Source of the DNA: Opitutaceae bacterium
GTDB lineage: Bacteria > Verrucomicrobiota > Verrucomicrobiia > Opitutales > Opitutaceae
NCBI GenBank assembly: GCA_030693515.1
Contig: JAUYAK010000096.1
Span: 1-53,963, forward strand
Reading direction: 5' to 3'
DNA length: 53,963 bases
Shown here: positions 8,975 to 16,187 of the stretch, piece after piece
Layout: each line of letters starts with the position of its first letter
How positions within the stretch are numbered: position 1 is the stretch's first letter
The notes under the pieces: generated by a model
Database searches by the model: none
Seen by the model: only the letters and a program-made list of their open reading frames with translations
Told to the model about the DNA's origin: nothing
Made by a program: the position numbers and the translations under genes

Positions 8975-9219
8975 CGGCCAAAGCCTTCCATGTGTTTGGG
9001 GTTGGTCGCGAGATCACTTGGCCCGCCCTTGCAGGAGCCGATCAGGTGCTTGATCACGTCGTAGCCCGATTTCGGTTTCTCCGGCTCGGGTGTCACGCCG
9101 TAGGCACGCAGCGCGCGGCGCACGAGGTCGCCCTGCGAAAGTTTTTCCAGCTTCGCGCGCTTGCGGAGTGCGGTGCGCTCCGCCTTGGAAATACGGATGG
9201 CAAGTGTCTCGGTGTGCAT
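8971..9219 (-). CDS. vapB: Antitoxin of the VapBC pair
   Basis: An 82-residue protein beginning MHTETLAIRISKAERTALRK, a ribbon-helix-helix-like N-terminus that would bind its own promoter. KLSQGDLVRRALRAYGV forms the following helices, and the C-terminal 35 residues would wrap the toxin. The stop overlaps the toxin's GTG start by four bases, so translation is coupled. The ATG at 9219 is preferred over an ATG four codons upstream. Autorepression by the complex is expected from the family, not seen here. Confidence 0.85.
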   Translation of the reverse strand: MHTETLAIRISKAERTALRKRAKLEKLSQGDLVRRALRAYGVTPEPEKPKSGYDVIKHLIGSCKGGPSDLATNPKHMEGFGR

Positions 9220-9608
9220 GAATCGAAGCAAGACACTGGGTCAAAAAATGCAAGACAGCTTGCCGAGCCAAGCGGGGTGGAATGACGGCCGGCGAAAACG
9301 GAGGCGTTTGGGCCGATCCAGACAACTTCGACTCCGGGGGCTGGCATGGTCTCCAACCACGGCCATCGCTTTGGCGAAGAAGCCCCAAATCGGGAGTAGT
9401 TATCCCAAGGTCCCTTGAAATTTGGACTTTAGGAAGGTGGGGCCGCTTCTCGCAAGCGGCCTGGGTTCCAGTCCCGAATCGCCCTGCAACCCAGGCCGGC
9501 TCGGAGAGCCAGCCCCACCTTTGCAAAGTCTAAATAATACGGGACGTTGGTCTTATTCGGTTTGGGTGCGGGGGCGGATGGAGGCACGGATGAAGCGCTC
9601 GTGGAAAT
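9220..9608. other. Intergenic stretch holding a dispersed palindromic repeat
   Basis: 389 bp between the VapB gene and the downstream rhodanese gene. Its right-hand half is the 126-bp repeat at 9426-9551. The rest (9220-9425) shows no supported gene; it would contain the promoter of the vapBC pair. Confidence 0.6.
9426..9551 (+). repeat. Dispersed palindromic repeat, copy 1
   Basis: About 126 bp with nested inverted repeats: AGGTGGGGC (9435-9443) pairs with GCCCCACCT (9512-9520), and GGCCTGGGTT (9458-9467) with AACCCAGGCC (9488-9497). A second copy lies in the opposite orientation at 40635-40763, sharing even the flanking ACGGGACGTTGGT end. Confidence 0.85.
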
Positions 9609-9998
9609 CTACGACTTGCCATGAACATCGGCGTCCGTCGGCGCGACCACCGGCCAGCCGGCGTCGGCCCAGGCCTGGAAGCTGCCGGCGTTGACGGTGC
9701 GGAAGCCCTCGGCGGCGAGCGTGCGCGCGGCCATGCCGGAGCGGACGCCGGCGCCGCAGTAGAAGACGAGCTCGCGGTCGCCGTGCGCGGCGAGAAAGGG
9801 TTTCCAGCGTTTGCGGCGTCCGGCGAGATCGCTGAGCGGCAGCAACACAGCCTGAGCGGCGACGCCACGGCGGCACTCGCCGGGTTCGCGCACATCCACG
9901 AGGATCGCGGTGCCGGTGCGCACGTGCGCGAAGCAGTCGGCGGGCGCCCGCCGCGGGGAGGAGGTGAACAGCGACTGGAGGAGACGGAGCGCGCTCAT
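9609..9998 (-). CDS. Cytoplasmic rhodanese-like protein
   Basis: A 129-residue single-domain rhodanese without a signal peptide. ILVDVREPGECRRG and the active-site loop FYCGAGVRSGMAA (cysteine present) are diagnostic. It follows metW by 56 bp in the same direction, so it may ride on the metX-metW transcript, where a sulfur-transfer protein would fit sulfur amino-acid metabolism. That link is inference. The ATG at 9998 gives the expected length. Confidence 0.85.
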   Translation of the reverse strand: MSALRLLQSLFTSSPRRAPADCFAHVRTGTAILVDVREPGECRRGVAAQAVLLPLSDLAGRRKRWKPFLAAHGDRELVFYCGAGVRSGMAARTLAAEGFRTVNAGSFQAWADAGWPVVAPTDADVHGKS

Positions 9999-10054
9999 GG
10001 GCCGGGCTGCTGGCTACTGGCCCTGCGGGCGGCCTGGCCGCTTCGAGCGTGCCT

Positions 10055-10660
10055 TCAGCGCGCCAGATCGTAGAGCGCGTAGCCGGCGAGGAGGTTGGGC
10101 AGCGTGCGGCACGGCGTGTGCCAGTTGCCGGCGAGATGGGCGCGGCGGGAGATACGGATGCCCTTGGCCGCGCAGAAGTGCTCAAAATCCGCGATCGTGA
10201 GCGGATTGGATGGGCGGCTTTCGAACCACTCGGTCGTGTAGACGGCGTTGCGGATCTTGCGGCCCAGCATCAGGGCGTTGACGCGGTTTTTCCAGAAGCC
10301 GTGGTTCACGAAGCCGACCGTGAGCGCGCGGCCCACGCGCAGCGCCTCGAGGATCACGCCCGTGGGATCGTCGAGCTCCTGCACCGTGCGCGAGCAGATG
10401 ACGCGGTCGAAGTGCTTCTCGGGAAACGCCTGCATGAACGTCGTCATGTCGCCCTGGTAGGCCGAGAGGCCGCGCCGCACCGAGGCGGTGATGCGGCTGA
10501 ACTCGAGGTCCACACCGACGGCGGAGACTTTCTTCGACTGCACGAGGTAGTCGAGCAGCGCGCCCGAGCCGCAGCCGAGATCGAGCACCCGGGTGTTGGG
10601 CTCCACCCAATCCCCGATGATCTGCATGTCGACCGTGCGTTTTTCCGTGGGGCGGCTCAT
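10055..10660 (-). CDS. metW: Methionine biosynthesis protein MetW
   Basis: A 201-residue SAM-dependent methyltransferase-fold protein. RVLDLGCGSGALLDYL is motif I, VGVDLE follows, and FDRVICSRTVQELDDP, VGFVNHGFWKNRV and NPLTIADFEHFC are typical MetW stretches. MetW acts together with MetX, and in some bacteria the pair is needed for full homoserine acylation. It begins 2 bp after the metX stop, consistent with one transcript. Identification by family signatures and by the neighbour is strong. Confidence 0.94.
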   Translation of the reverse strand: MSRPTEKRTVDMQIIGDWVEPNTRVLDLGCGSGALLDYLVQSKKVSAVGVDLEFSRITASVRRGLSAYQGDMTTFMQAFPEKHFDRVICSRTVQELDDPTGVILEALRVGRALTVGFVNHGFWKNRVNALMLGRKIRNAVYTTEWFESRPSNPLTIADFEHFCAAKGIRISRRAHLAGNWHTPCRTLPNLLAGYALYDLAR

Positions 10661-10662
10661 GG

Positions 10663-11859
10663 CTAGATCGAATAGTCCGAGTCGTAGTGCTGGCCGCGCT
10701 CGAGGAAGGCGCGGACGAGCGAGTAGAGTTCCTCGCTCTCAAGGAGGAACGAGTCGTGGCCGAGGTCGGTGCTGAGTTCGGCGTAGCTCGCGCGCTTGCC
10801 GGCGCGCAGGAGCGCGAGCGCGAGGGCGCGGTTCTGCTCGGGCGGGAAGAGCCAGTCGCTCGTGAAGCCCACGATCAGGGTGTCGCCCTCAAGCGGGGCG
10901 AAGGCCTGCTCGAGCGAGCCGTAGGCGTGCGCGAGGTCAAACTGGTCGAGTGCGCGCGTGATGTAGAGATACGTGTTGGCGTCGAAACGGTTGATGAAGC
11001 TCTGGCCCTGGTGGCGCAGGTAGCCCTCGACCTCGAATTGCTGCTCGAAGGTGTAGGCGTCGGCGTTGGCGTTCTCCTTTTTCTTCCGGCCAAACTTCCG
11101 CTGCATGCTCGCATCGGACACGTAGGTGATGTGCGCCATCATGCGCGCGATCGCGAGGCCGGTGCGCGGGCCGGCGTCGCGCGGGTAGTCGCCGCGGTTC
11201 CACGCCGGGTCCTGCATGATGGCCTGGCGGCCGACCTCGTTGAACGCGATCGCCTGCGCGCCCTCGCGGCCGGTCGTGGCCATCGCGAGCACGCGGCGCG
11301 TGAACTTCGGAAACTCGATCGCCATCAGCATGGCCGTCATGCCGCCCATCGAGCCGCCGATCACGCCGTGCAGTTCGTCGACGCCGAGATGATCGAGCAG
11401 GAGCTTCTGCGCGCGCACCATGTCGCGGATGGTGACGAAGGGGAACGTCGTGCCGTAGGCGCGGCCCGTCTCGGGGTTGAGCGACGAGGGGCCGGTCGAG
11501 CCCTGGCAGCCGCCGAGGACGTTGGCGCAGACGACGAAGAAGCGGCGCGTGTCCACGGCCTTGCCGGGGCCGATGAGGTTGTTCCACCAGCCGGGCTTCT
11601 TGTCGGCGGGCGAGTGCCAGCCGGCGCAGTGGTGATCGCCGCTGAGCGCGTGGCAGATGAGGATGGCGTTGTCGCGCGTGGTGTTGAGCTGGCCGTAGGT
11701 CTCGTAGCGCAGCGTGAAGCCGGGGATGACCTGCCCGCTCTTGAACGTGAACGGCTCGCGATGAACGTAGTCGCGCGGCGCCACGAGCCCGACATCATCG
11801 GGCGCGAGGTGGCGCGGCGCGGCGTCCGCGGCAGTGGCGACTTCAAGATCGTCGGTCAT
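10663..11859 (-). CDS. metX: Homoserine O-acetyltransferase MetX
   Basis: Acylates homoserine as the first committed step of methionine synthesis. The 398-residue alpha/beta-hydrolase has LICHALSGDHHCAGW, the nucleophile elbow GGSMGGMTAML (catalytic serine), an aspartate in GFTSDWLFPPEQN, and the catalytic histidine in DLGHDSFLLE. Length is normal. The ATG at 11859 fits. It heads the metX-metW pair. The 126-bp region to the divergent helicase remnant should hold its promoter; I looked for a SAM riboswitch there and saw no recognisable one. Whether it uses acetyl- or succinyl-CoA cannot be told with certainty. Confidence 0.95.
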   Translation of the reverse strand: MTDDLEVATAADAAPRHLAPDDVGLVAPRDYVHREPFTFKSGQVIPGFTLRYETYGQLNTTRDNAILICHALSGDHHCAGWHSPADKKPGWWNNLIGPGKAVDTRRFFVVCANVLGGCQGSTGPSSLNPETGRAYGTTFPFVTIRDMVRAQKLLLDHLGVDELHGVIGGSMGGMTAMLMAIEFPKFTRRVLAMATTGREGAQAIAFNEVGRQAIMQDPAWNRGDYPRDAGPRTGLAIARMMAHITYVSDASMQRKFGRKKKENANADAYTFEQQFEVEGYLRHQGQSFINRFDANTYLYITRALDQFDLAHAYGSLEQAFAPLEGDTLIVGFTSDWLFPPEQNRALALALLRAGKRASYAELSTDLGHDSFLLESEELYSLVRAFLERGQHYDSDYSI

Positions 11860-11985
11860 CGGAACAGGGCGACGAAACCACCGCCCGCCCCGCGAGGCAA
11901 GTAACCGGACGGGTTATGACGGGGTGGGATGACACCGGGCAGGACTTGCGGTGAAGGGGATCAACCGTGAAGTTGGGGAAACGCG

Positions 11986-13227
11986 ATGGTCTCGTCCGCC
12001 CCCTTTGACTCCATCAACTCGTGGGACGATTTTCTCGCGCGCCAGGCCTCAATCGACCTGCACGCGCGTGGCGAGCCCTTCGAGGTGCTCGTCCGCCACT
12101 ATCTGCGCTTCGACCCGAAATACCGCACAAAGCTCGCCGAGGTTTGGTTCCACCACGAAGTCCCTGACGACATTCGCGTCCGCCTGAACTTTCCGCCCCG
12201 TGATGAGGGCATCGATCTTCTCGCGCGCACGCACACCGGGGAGTTCTGGGCCATCCAGGCGAAATACCGCAGTGATGCCGACGCCACGCTCACCCACCGC
12301 GAGCTGTCCACGTTCACCTCGCTCGCCTTCGCTGTCTGCCGCGAAATCAGCTTCGCGCTCGTCTGCACGACGACCGCCCGCATCCCCGGCCTGCTCGAAG
12401 ATCTCCCGAAGCTCGGCGACCTCACCGCCGAAACGTGGAGCGAGCTCGGCCCTGATTTTTTCGCCTCCCTCCGCGCCTCTCTCGCCACCGCCGCCCCGCC
12501 CGCGCGACCGACACCGCTCGACCCGCGCCCTCATCAACAATCCGCCATCGCCGCCGCCCTCGCGCACTACCGCGATAGCAACCATGCCCGCGGCAAACTC
12601 ATCAGCCCCTGTGGGTCCGGCAAAAGCCTCACCGCCTACTGGATCGCCCGCGAACTCGGCGCCCGCCGCGTCCTCATCGCCGTTCCCAGTCTCGCCCTCG
12701 TGCGCCAGACGCTCGAGACGTGGATGCGCGAAGCCCTCGCTGATGGCCGCCCCGTCGACTGGCTCTGCGTGTGCAGCGACGCCGAGGTGACACGCACCGA
12801 CACCGCCGAGACGATCGCCCACGTCCACGAACTCGGCATCCCCTGCGACACCGCGCCCGCCGCCCTCGCCGAGCATCTCACCACGTTGAGCGCCACACCC
12901 GGCCTGCAGGTCGTCCTGACCACCTACCAAAGCTCGCCCGTCCTCGCCGCCGCCGCGCGCGCCGCGGGTTTCGCTTTCGATTTCGCCGTCCTCGACGAAG
13001 CCCACAAGACCACCGGTAAAGCCGCCGGCGTCTTCGCGCATCTGCTCCACGACGCCCAGCTCCCGCTTCCGCGCCGCCTCTTCATGACGGCGACCGAGCG
13101 CCGGTTCGCCGGCACTTCCGACGACATCGTTTCCACATGTGCCACCCAAGACCTACAAAGGGAAAGGATGGACCAACTGGACGGATTTTCTCGGCGCAGA
13201 CTGGCGCCCATTTCAATTAGCTCGTGA
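11986..13227 (+). pseudogene. Truncated nuclease-helicase (Mrr-type nuclease + SF2 helicase)
   Basis: The N-terminal 150 residues look like a PD-(D/E)XK restriction nuclease: GIDLLARTHTGEFWAIQAKYR places Asp77 and Gln91-x-Lys93 as the metal site. A superfamily-2 helicase core follows: motif I SPCGSGKSL (about 210), Ia VPSLALVRQT, II LDEAH (from Asp337) and III FMTATERRF. The frame then ends after DDIVS in an unrelated 30-residue tail, so motifs IV-VI and the second RecA lobe are missing. Such architecture is typical of type-ISP/III-like restriction or phage-defence helicases. At about 13130 the sequence joins, in another frame, a region encoding integrase-type repeats. It is most simply read as a deletion fusion and the remnant is probably inactive as a translocase. 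Confidence 0.75.
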
Positions 13228-13858
13228 TTTTTCTCGGTCACGGCAATTCTCCGGCCAGCGCGAGTGGAAGCAGTATTGCAGGGGCGACCGTCCAGAGCTG
13301 CCCCCGAAGCCTGCGGATATTCCAGCATCCCCGTGGTATGCCTACGAAAACCGCGGCTGGGCCGGTTGGCGCGACTGGCTCGGGACCGAAAAACCAGTGC
13401 GCGAAAAGCCCGCCCCGACCACGCCCGCGAAGCCGCGCGCCCCACGCAAACCGCGGCCGAGCCGCTTCCGCGACTTCGACTCCGCGCGCGCATTCGCCCA
13501 CGCACTCAAACTGGAAAGCTCCACCGGCTGGCAGGCCTACATCGAAGGCAAACACCCGGAAAAAGAGCCTCTCCTCGGCGATATTCCTCGCACGCCGCGC
13601 AACGCCTATCGTGACCAGTGGCAAGGCTGGGGCGATTGGCTCGGCACTGGCAACGTCGCGCCCTTTCGAAGGATTTTCCGCCCCTTCGAAGAAGCCCGCG
13701 CCTTTGCACGTTCACTCGGGTTCATTTCGCCGACTCAATGGCAGAACTGGTGTCGCAAGTCCGGCCAACGGCCGCCCGATATTCCCAGCGACCCCCCTGC
13801 CAAATACCGCGACCAAGGCTGGATCAGCTGGCCCGATTTCCTCCAGCCGCCCGCGTGA
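13139..13858 (+). CDS. Repeat protein with phage-integrase-type repeats (likely fragment)
   Basis: A 239-residue frame starting with GTG. It carries three full and one partial copy of a ~60-residue unit: F.eARaFa.sL......W..yc.g..P..iP..P...Y.d.GW.gW.DWLG. Examples are YKGKGWTNWTDFLG, YENRGWAGWRDWLG, YRDQWQGWGDWLG and YRDQGWISWPDFL. This resembles the family named phage-integrase repeat unit (INT_rpt), which I recall as an accessory, probably nucleic-acid-binding, repeat. Reading upstream of the GTG in this frame gives FPH before VPPKTYKGKGW, a natural continuation of a repeat linker, so the real gene likely began further upstream and was cut by the deletion. Whether it is still translated is unknown. 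Confidence 0.6.
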   Translation: MPPKTYKGKGWTNWTDFLGADWRPFQLARDFSRSRQFSGQREWKQYCRGDRPELPPKPADIPASPWYAYENRGWAGWRDWLGTEKPVREKPAPTTPAKPRAPRKPRPSRFRDFDSARAFAHALKLESSTGWQAYIEGKHPEKEPLLGDIPRTPRNAYRDQWQGWGDWLGTGNVAPFRRIFRPFEEARAFARSLGFISPTQWQNWCRKSGQRPPDIPSDPPAKYRDQGWISWPDFLQPPA

Positions 13859-13867
13859 TGCGCTAAT

Positions 13868-14335
13868 TCAGATTTTCCGCCCCCGTTTCATCCGCTCCAA
13901 CGTCGCCCTAAAATCGAACGCTCGCGCCACACCGTCTTTGCCGATGCGCCACAAGGCAGGCGGCGCAGTTCTGGCCGCCAGTTCGCACATTCTGGCATGG
14001 GCCTGCGCGATGCAGCCCGCTTTGCCCTCGGGACACGCGCCGTTGAGTGCGAGCATGACAAAGACGTGCGCTTTCGAATGCGAAAGCTGATGCAAAAATA
14101 ACGGCTGCCGCGTCACATCGTTGTCGCCACTCACCAGCAACCAGCCCGATTCGCCGAGTTGAGCCAGCCAGTCCGGGTCTTCGGTCTTGTGGCTGAAATG
14201 GTCGTCGTGGAGATGGACTTCTATGCCAGCCCGTTCGATCAGCGCTTTAAAAAGGCGGCCACCGGAGTTGCGGTCGATGAAGACCGCGAATCGCGGCGTC
14301 TCACGCAGCGCGTCGGTCGGTCCAGCGGATGGCAT
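13868..14335 (-). CDS. PIN-like toxin (VapC45-like)
   Basis: A 155-residue PIN-like protein beginning MPSAGPTDALRETPRFAVFIDRNSGG. FIDRN provides an early aspartate, HDDHF and GWLLVSGDNDV supply further acidic motifs, and the basic C-terminus (ERMKRGRKI) is common in such toxins. It resembles the PIN-like toxin of the mycobacterial VapBC45 type. Its first 35 bp overlap the upstream antitoxin-like gene, the normal arrangement for coupled toxin-antitoxin expression. Toxic RNase activity is inferred from the family and the partner. Confidence 0.7.
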   Translation of the reverse strand: MPSAGPTDALRETPRFAVFIDRNSGGRLFKALIERAGIEVHLHDDHFSHKTEDPDWLAQLGESGWLLVSGDNDVTRQPLFLHQLSHSKAHVFVMLALNGACPEGKAGCIAQAHARMCELAARTAPPALWRIGKDGVARAFDFRATLERMKRGRKI

Positions 14336-14993
14336 CCTCAATCTCCTCCGGGGTCGCACCGTAGTCCGCCGCCAAATCGCGCAGGTGCTCGCCGGCGTGG
14401 AATCGCGCCGCCACCGCCTCGGCGCTCACGCCCAGCTTGGCCAGCACCGGCCGCCCGAACCCAATGCTCGGCGCGAGCATGATGGTTTTCTGCTCCTGTC
14501 CGTTCACCAGCGGAAAGAAACGATCGGCATAGCCGTCCTCGCCATACATGAGCTGCCGCAGTCCATCGCGAATGATCTGCGGCTCGACGTGTTGTCCACG
14601 CTCCGAAAGCGAAACGAGGTATTTGTCCCGGTTAACGTAGAGGTGCTGGCGGTCGTGCCGGAAATCACGGTGAGCCAGAAACAGCAAATCACCGCCCTCT
14701 TTTCGCAGATACTCCATCGCATCGCGCAGTCGGTTTAACGGAATTCCGTAGCCGCGACGAATCGCGAGCAACATGTGCGCTTCGACCAAATCGATAAACG
14801 AGAGTGGAGCGCCGGCCTTTTGCGTCGCCGCCATGACCGGCGCGGCGCGGCGTTTGCCGGCCTTGGTTGCATAGGTTCGACCATGAAACCACGCCCGCAG
14901 CGTCGAGGGATTTGTTCCTAGTATGCGCGCGGCCACGGCCAGCGGATAGGCTGGTTGGAGCTTCAGGGGAAGCGGTTCCAGAGCGGTTCGCAT
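14301..14993 (-). CDS. DUF433-type antitoxin (VapB45-like)
   Basis: A 230-residue protein. The N-terminal part (PLAVAARILGTNPSTLRAWFHG) is a MerR-like helix-turn-helix. The middle has the charged, DUF433-family-like region, and the C-terminus EAVAARFHAGEHLRDLAADYGATPEEIEDAIRW is the DUF433 signature. This is the architecture of the VapB45 antitoxin of mycobacteria (also about 240 residues). It overlaps the PIN-like gene by 35 bp. I place the start at the ATG 14993; a TTG three codons earlier (15002) is possible. Confidence 0.75.
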   Translation of the reverse strand: MRTALEPLPLKLQPAYPLAVAARILGTNPSTLRAWFHGRTYATKAGKRRAAPVMAATQKAGAPLSFIDLVEAHMLLAIRRGYGIPLNRLRDAMEYLRKEGGDLLFLAHRDFRHDRQHLYVNRDKYLVSLSERGQHVEPQIIRDGLRQLMYGEDGYADRFFPLVNGQEQKTIMLAPSIGFGRPVLAKLGVSAEAVAARFHAGEHLRDLAADYGATPEEIEDAIRWTDRRAA

Positions 14994-15002
14994 GACGCGC
15001 AA

Positions 15003-15331
15003 CTTGGTTCAAATATCTTCGAAAAGCCAAGCAGAAGCTTGGCGCACCGCTACGACGGCAAATAGAATTCGTAGACAGCGTCTACGGAATCGTCCTGGCC
15101 GCTGAATTTCTGCCCTCATCTGTGGAGGGAATTCGCAAAAGCCACGCGGTGGCTGGCTTTTGCGCTGCGTCGGCCAGCGCAAAAAATTAAATTCGGTCAT
15201 CAGTGATGACCAAAACTCTTCGTCTCGCGCTATCTCGTCGCGCTGCCGAGCGCGGAGCAGTTGCGGAAATTCGTCGAGGCCGACCGGGCGCGGATCGAGG
15301 CGCGGATGTAGCCCGTGAACGCGGCCGCGCG
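15003..15331. other. Intergenic stretch with a gene remnant
   Basis: About 329 bp between the VapB45-like antitoxin gene and yebC. It contains a short remnant frame at 15219-15311 and the self-complementary stretch around 15134-15184 (GCAAAAGCCA... GGCTTTTGC). No full gene is supported. Confidence 0.55.
15219..15311 (+). pseudogene. C-terminal remnant of an unknown protein
   Basis: A 30-residue in-frame C-terminus ending in TAG: FVSRYLVALPSAEQLRKFVE then ADRARIEARM. It is a good protein-like amphipathic helix with a long GC-rich coding pattern, but there is no upstream continuation. The parent family is not recognised with certainty. Confidence 0.35.
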
Positions 15332-16075
15332 CTACTCGCCCGCGATCGCGGGATCGATTTCTTCGTTGGAGAAGACCTGCTGCACGTCGTCGTTTTCCTC
15401 GAGGGTTTCGTGGAGTTTGGCGAGGGCGGCGGCGACGGCGCGGTCGGTGACGGGCACGGTCGTCGTCGGGATGTAGGCGAGCTCGGCGTGGTCGGGCTTG
15501 AGACCGGCGTGCTCGAGGGCGTGCGAGACGCGGTCGAAGGCGTGGAGGGCGCAGCGCACTTCGAAGCCGTGCTCGCTTGCGATCACGTCGTCGGCGCCGG
15601 CTTCGAGCGCGATTTCCATGAGGCGATCCTCGGTGGTCTTTTCGCGGGCGATCAGGAACTGGCCGGCGTGGAGAAACTGGAAGGCCACGGCGCCCGTGCT
15701 CGCGAGGTTGCCGCCATGGCGGGCGAAGGCGGCGCGGACGTCTTTCGCGGCGCGGGTCTTGTTGTCGGTTGTGGCCTGCACGACGAAGGCCACGCCGCCG
15801 GGGCCGTAGCCTTCGTAGGTGATTTCCTCGTAGGTGACGCCGGGGAGCTCGCCGGTGCCCTTCTTGATGGCGCGGTCGACGTTTTCGGCGGGCATGTTGG
15901 CGTCGCGGGCCTGGAGCACGAGGGTGCGGAGGCGGGCGTTGCCGGCGGGATCGCCGCCGCCGGCCTTGGCGGCGAGCGTGATGTCGCGCGAGAGACGGGA
16001 GAAGACCTTGCCGCGGCGCGAGTCGGTGACGGCTTTCAGCCGTTTGACTTTGGACCACTTGTTATGGCCGGCCAT
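15332..16075 (-). CDS. yebC: YebC/PmpR family transcriptional regulator
   Basis: A 247-residue protein starting MAGHNKWSKVKRLKAVTDSR, the family hallmark, followed by GKVFSRLSRDITLAAKAGGGDP and NMPAENVDRAIKKGTGE. The rest matches the three-domain YebC fold. YebC proteins are cytoplasmic DNA-binding regulators, and recent work connects some of them with translation of proline-rich stretches; which applies here is unknown. The start at 16075 gives the canonical N-terminus. Confidence 0.96.
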   Translation of the reverse strand: MAGHNKWSKVKRLKAVTDSRRGKVFSRLSRDITLAAKAGGGDPAGNARLRTLVLQARDANMPAENVDRAIKKGTGELPGVTYEEITYEGYGPGGVAFVVQATTDNKTRAAKDVRAAFARHGGNLASTGAVAFQFLHAGQFLIAREKTTEDRLMEIALEAGADDVIASEHGFEVRCALHAFDRVSHALEHAGLKPDHAELAYIPTTTVPVTDRAVAAALAKLHETLEENDDVQQVFSNEEIDPAIAGE

Positions 16076-16090
16076 CGGGGAGGGCGGAGT

Positions 16091-16186
16091 AGCTGAGAGC
16101 TGAGAGTTTAGAGCTGAGAGACCGGACGACGAAGTCGAGAGCCGAGGGTCTGGGCTTTGCTCTCAGCTCTGGACTCTCGGCTGCGG
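16091..16186. repeat. Nested inverted repeats between yebC and yidC
   Basis: GAGCTGAGAG (16111-16120) pairs with CTCTCAGCTC (16160-16169), and a second block near 16139-16151 partly pairs with 16172-16182. Earlier AGCTGAGAG copies at 16091-16106 make it a cluster. It lies downstream of yidC and may be a transcription-stopping hairpin; no U-tract is obvious. Confidence 0.5.
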
Positions 16187-16187
16187 C

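Noticed and set aside
11860-11985. Possible SAM riboswitch upstream of metX
   Set aside because: I saw no recognisable SAM-I, SAM-II or SAH motif or strong conserved stems; only a normal promoter region can be assumed.
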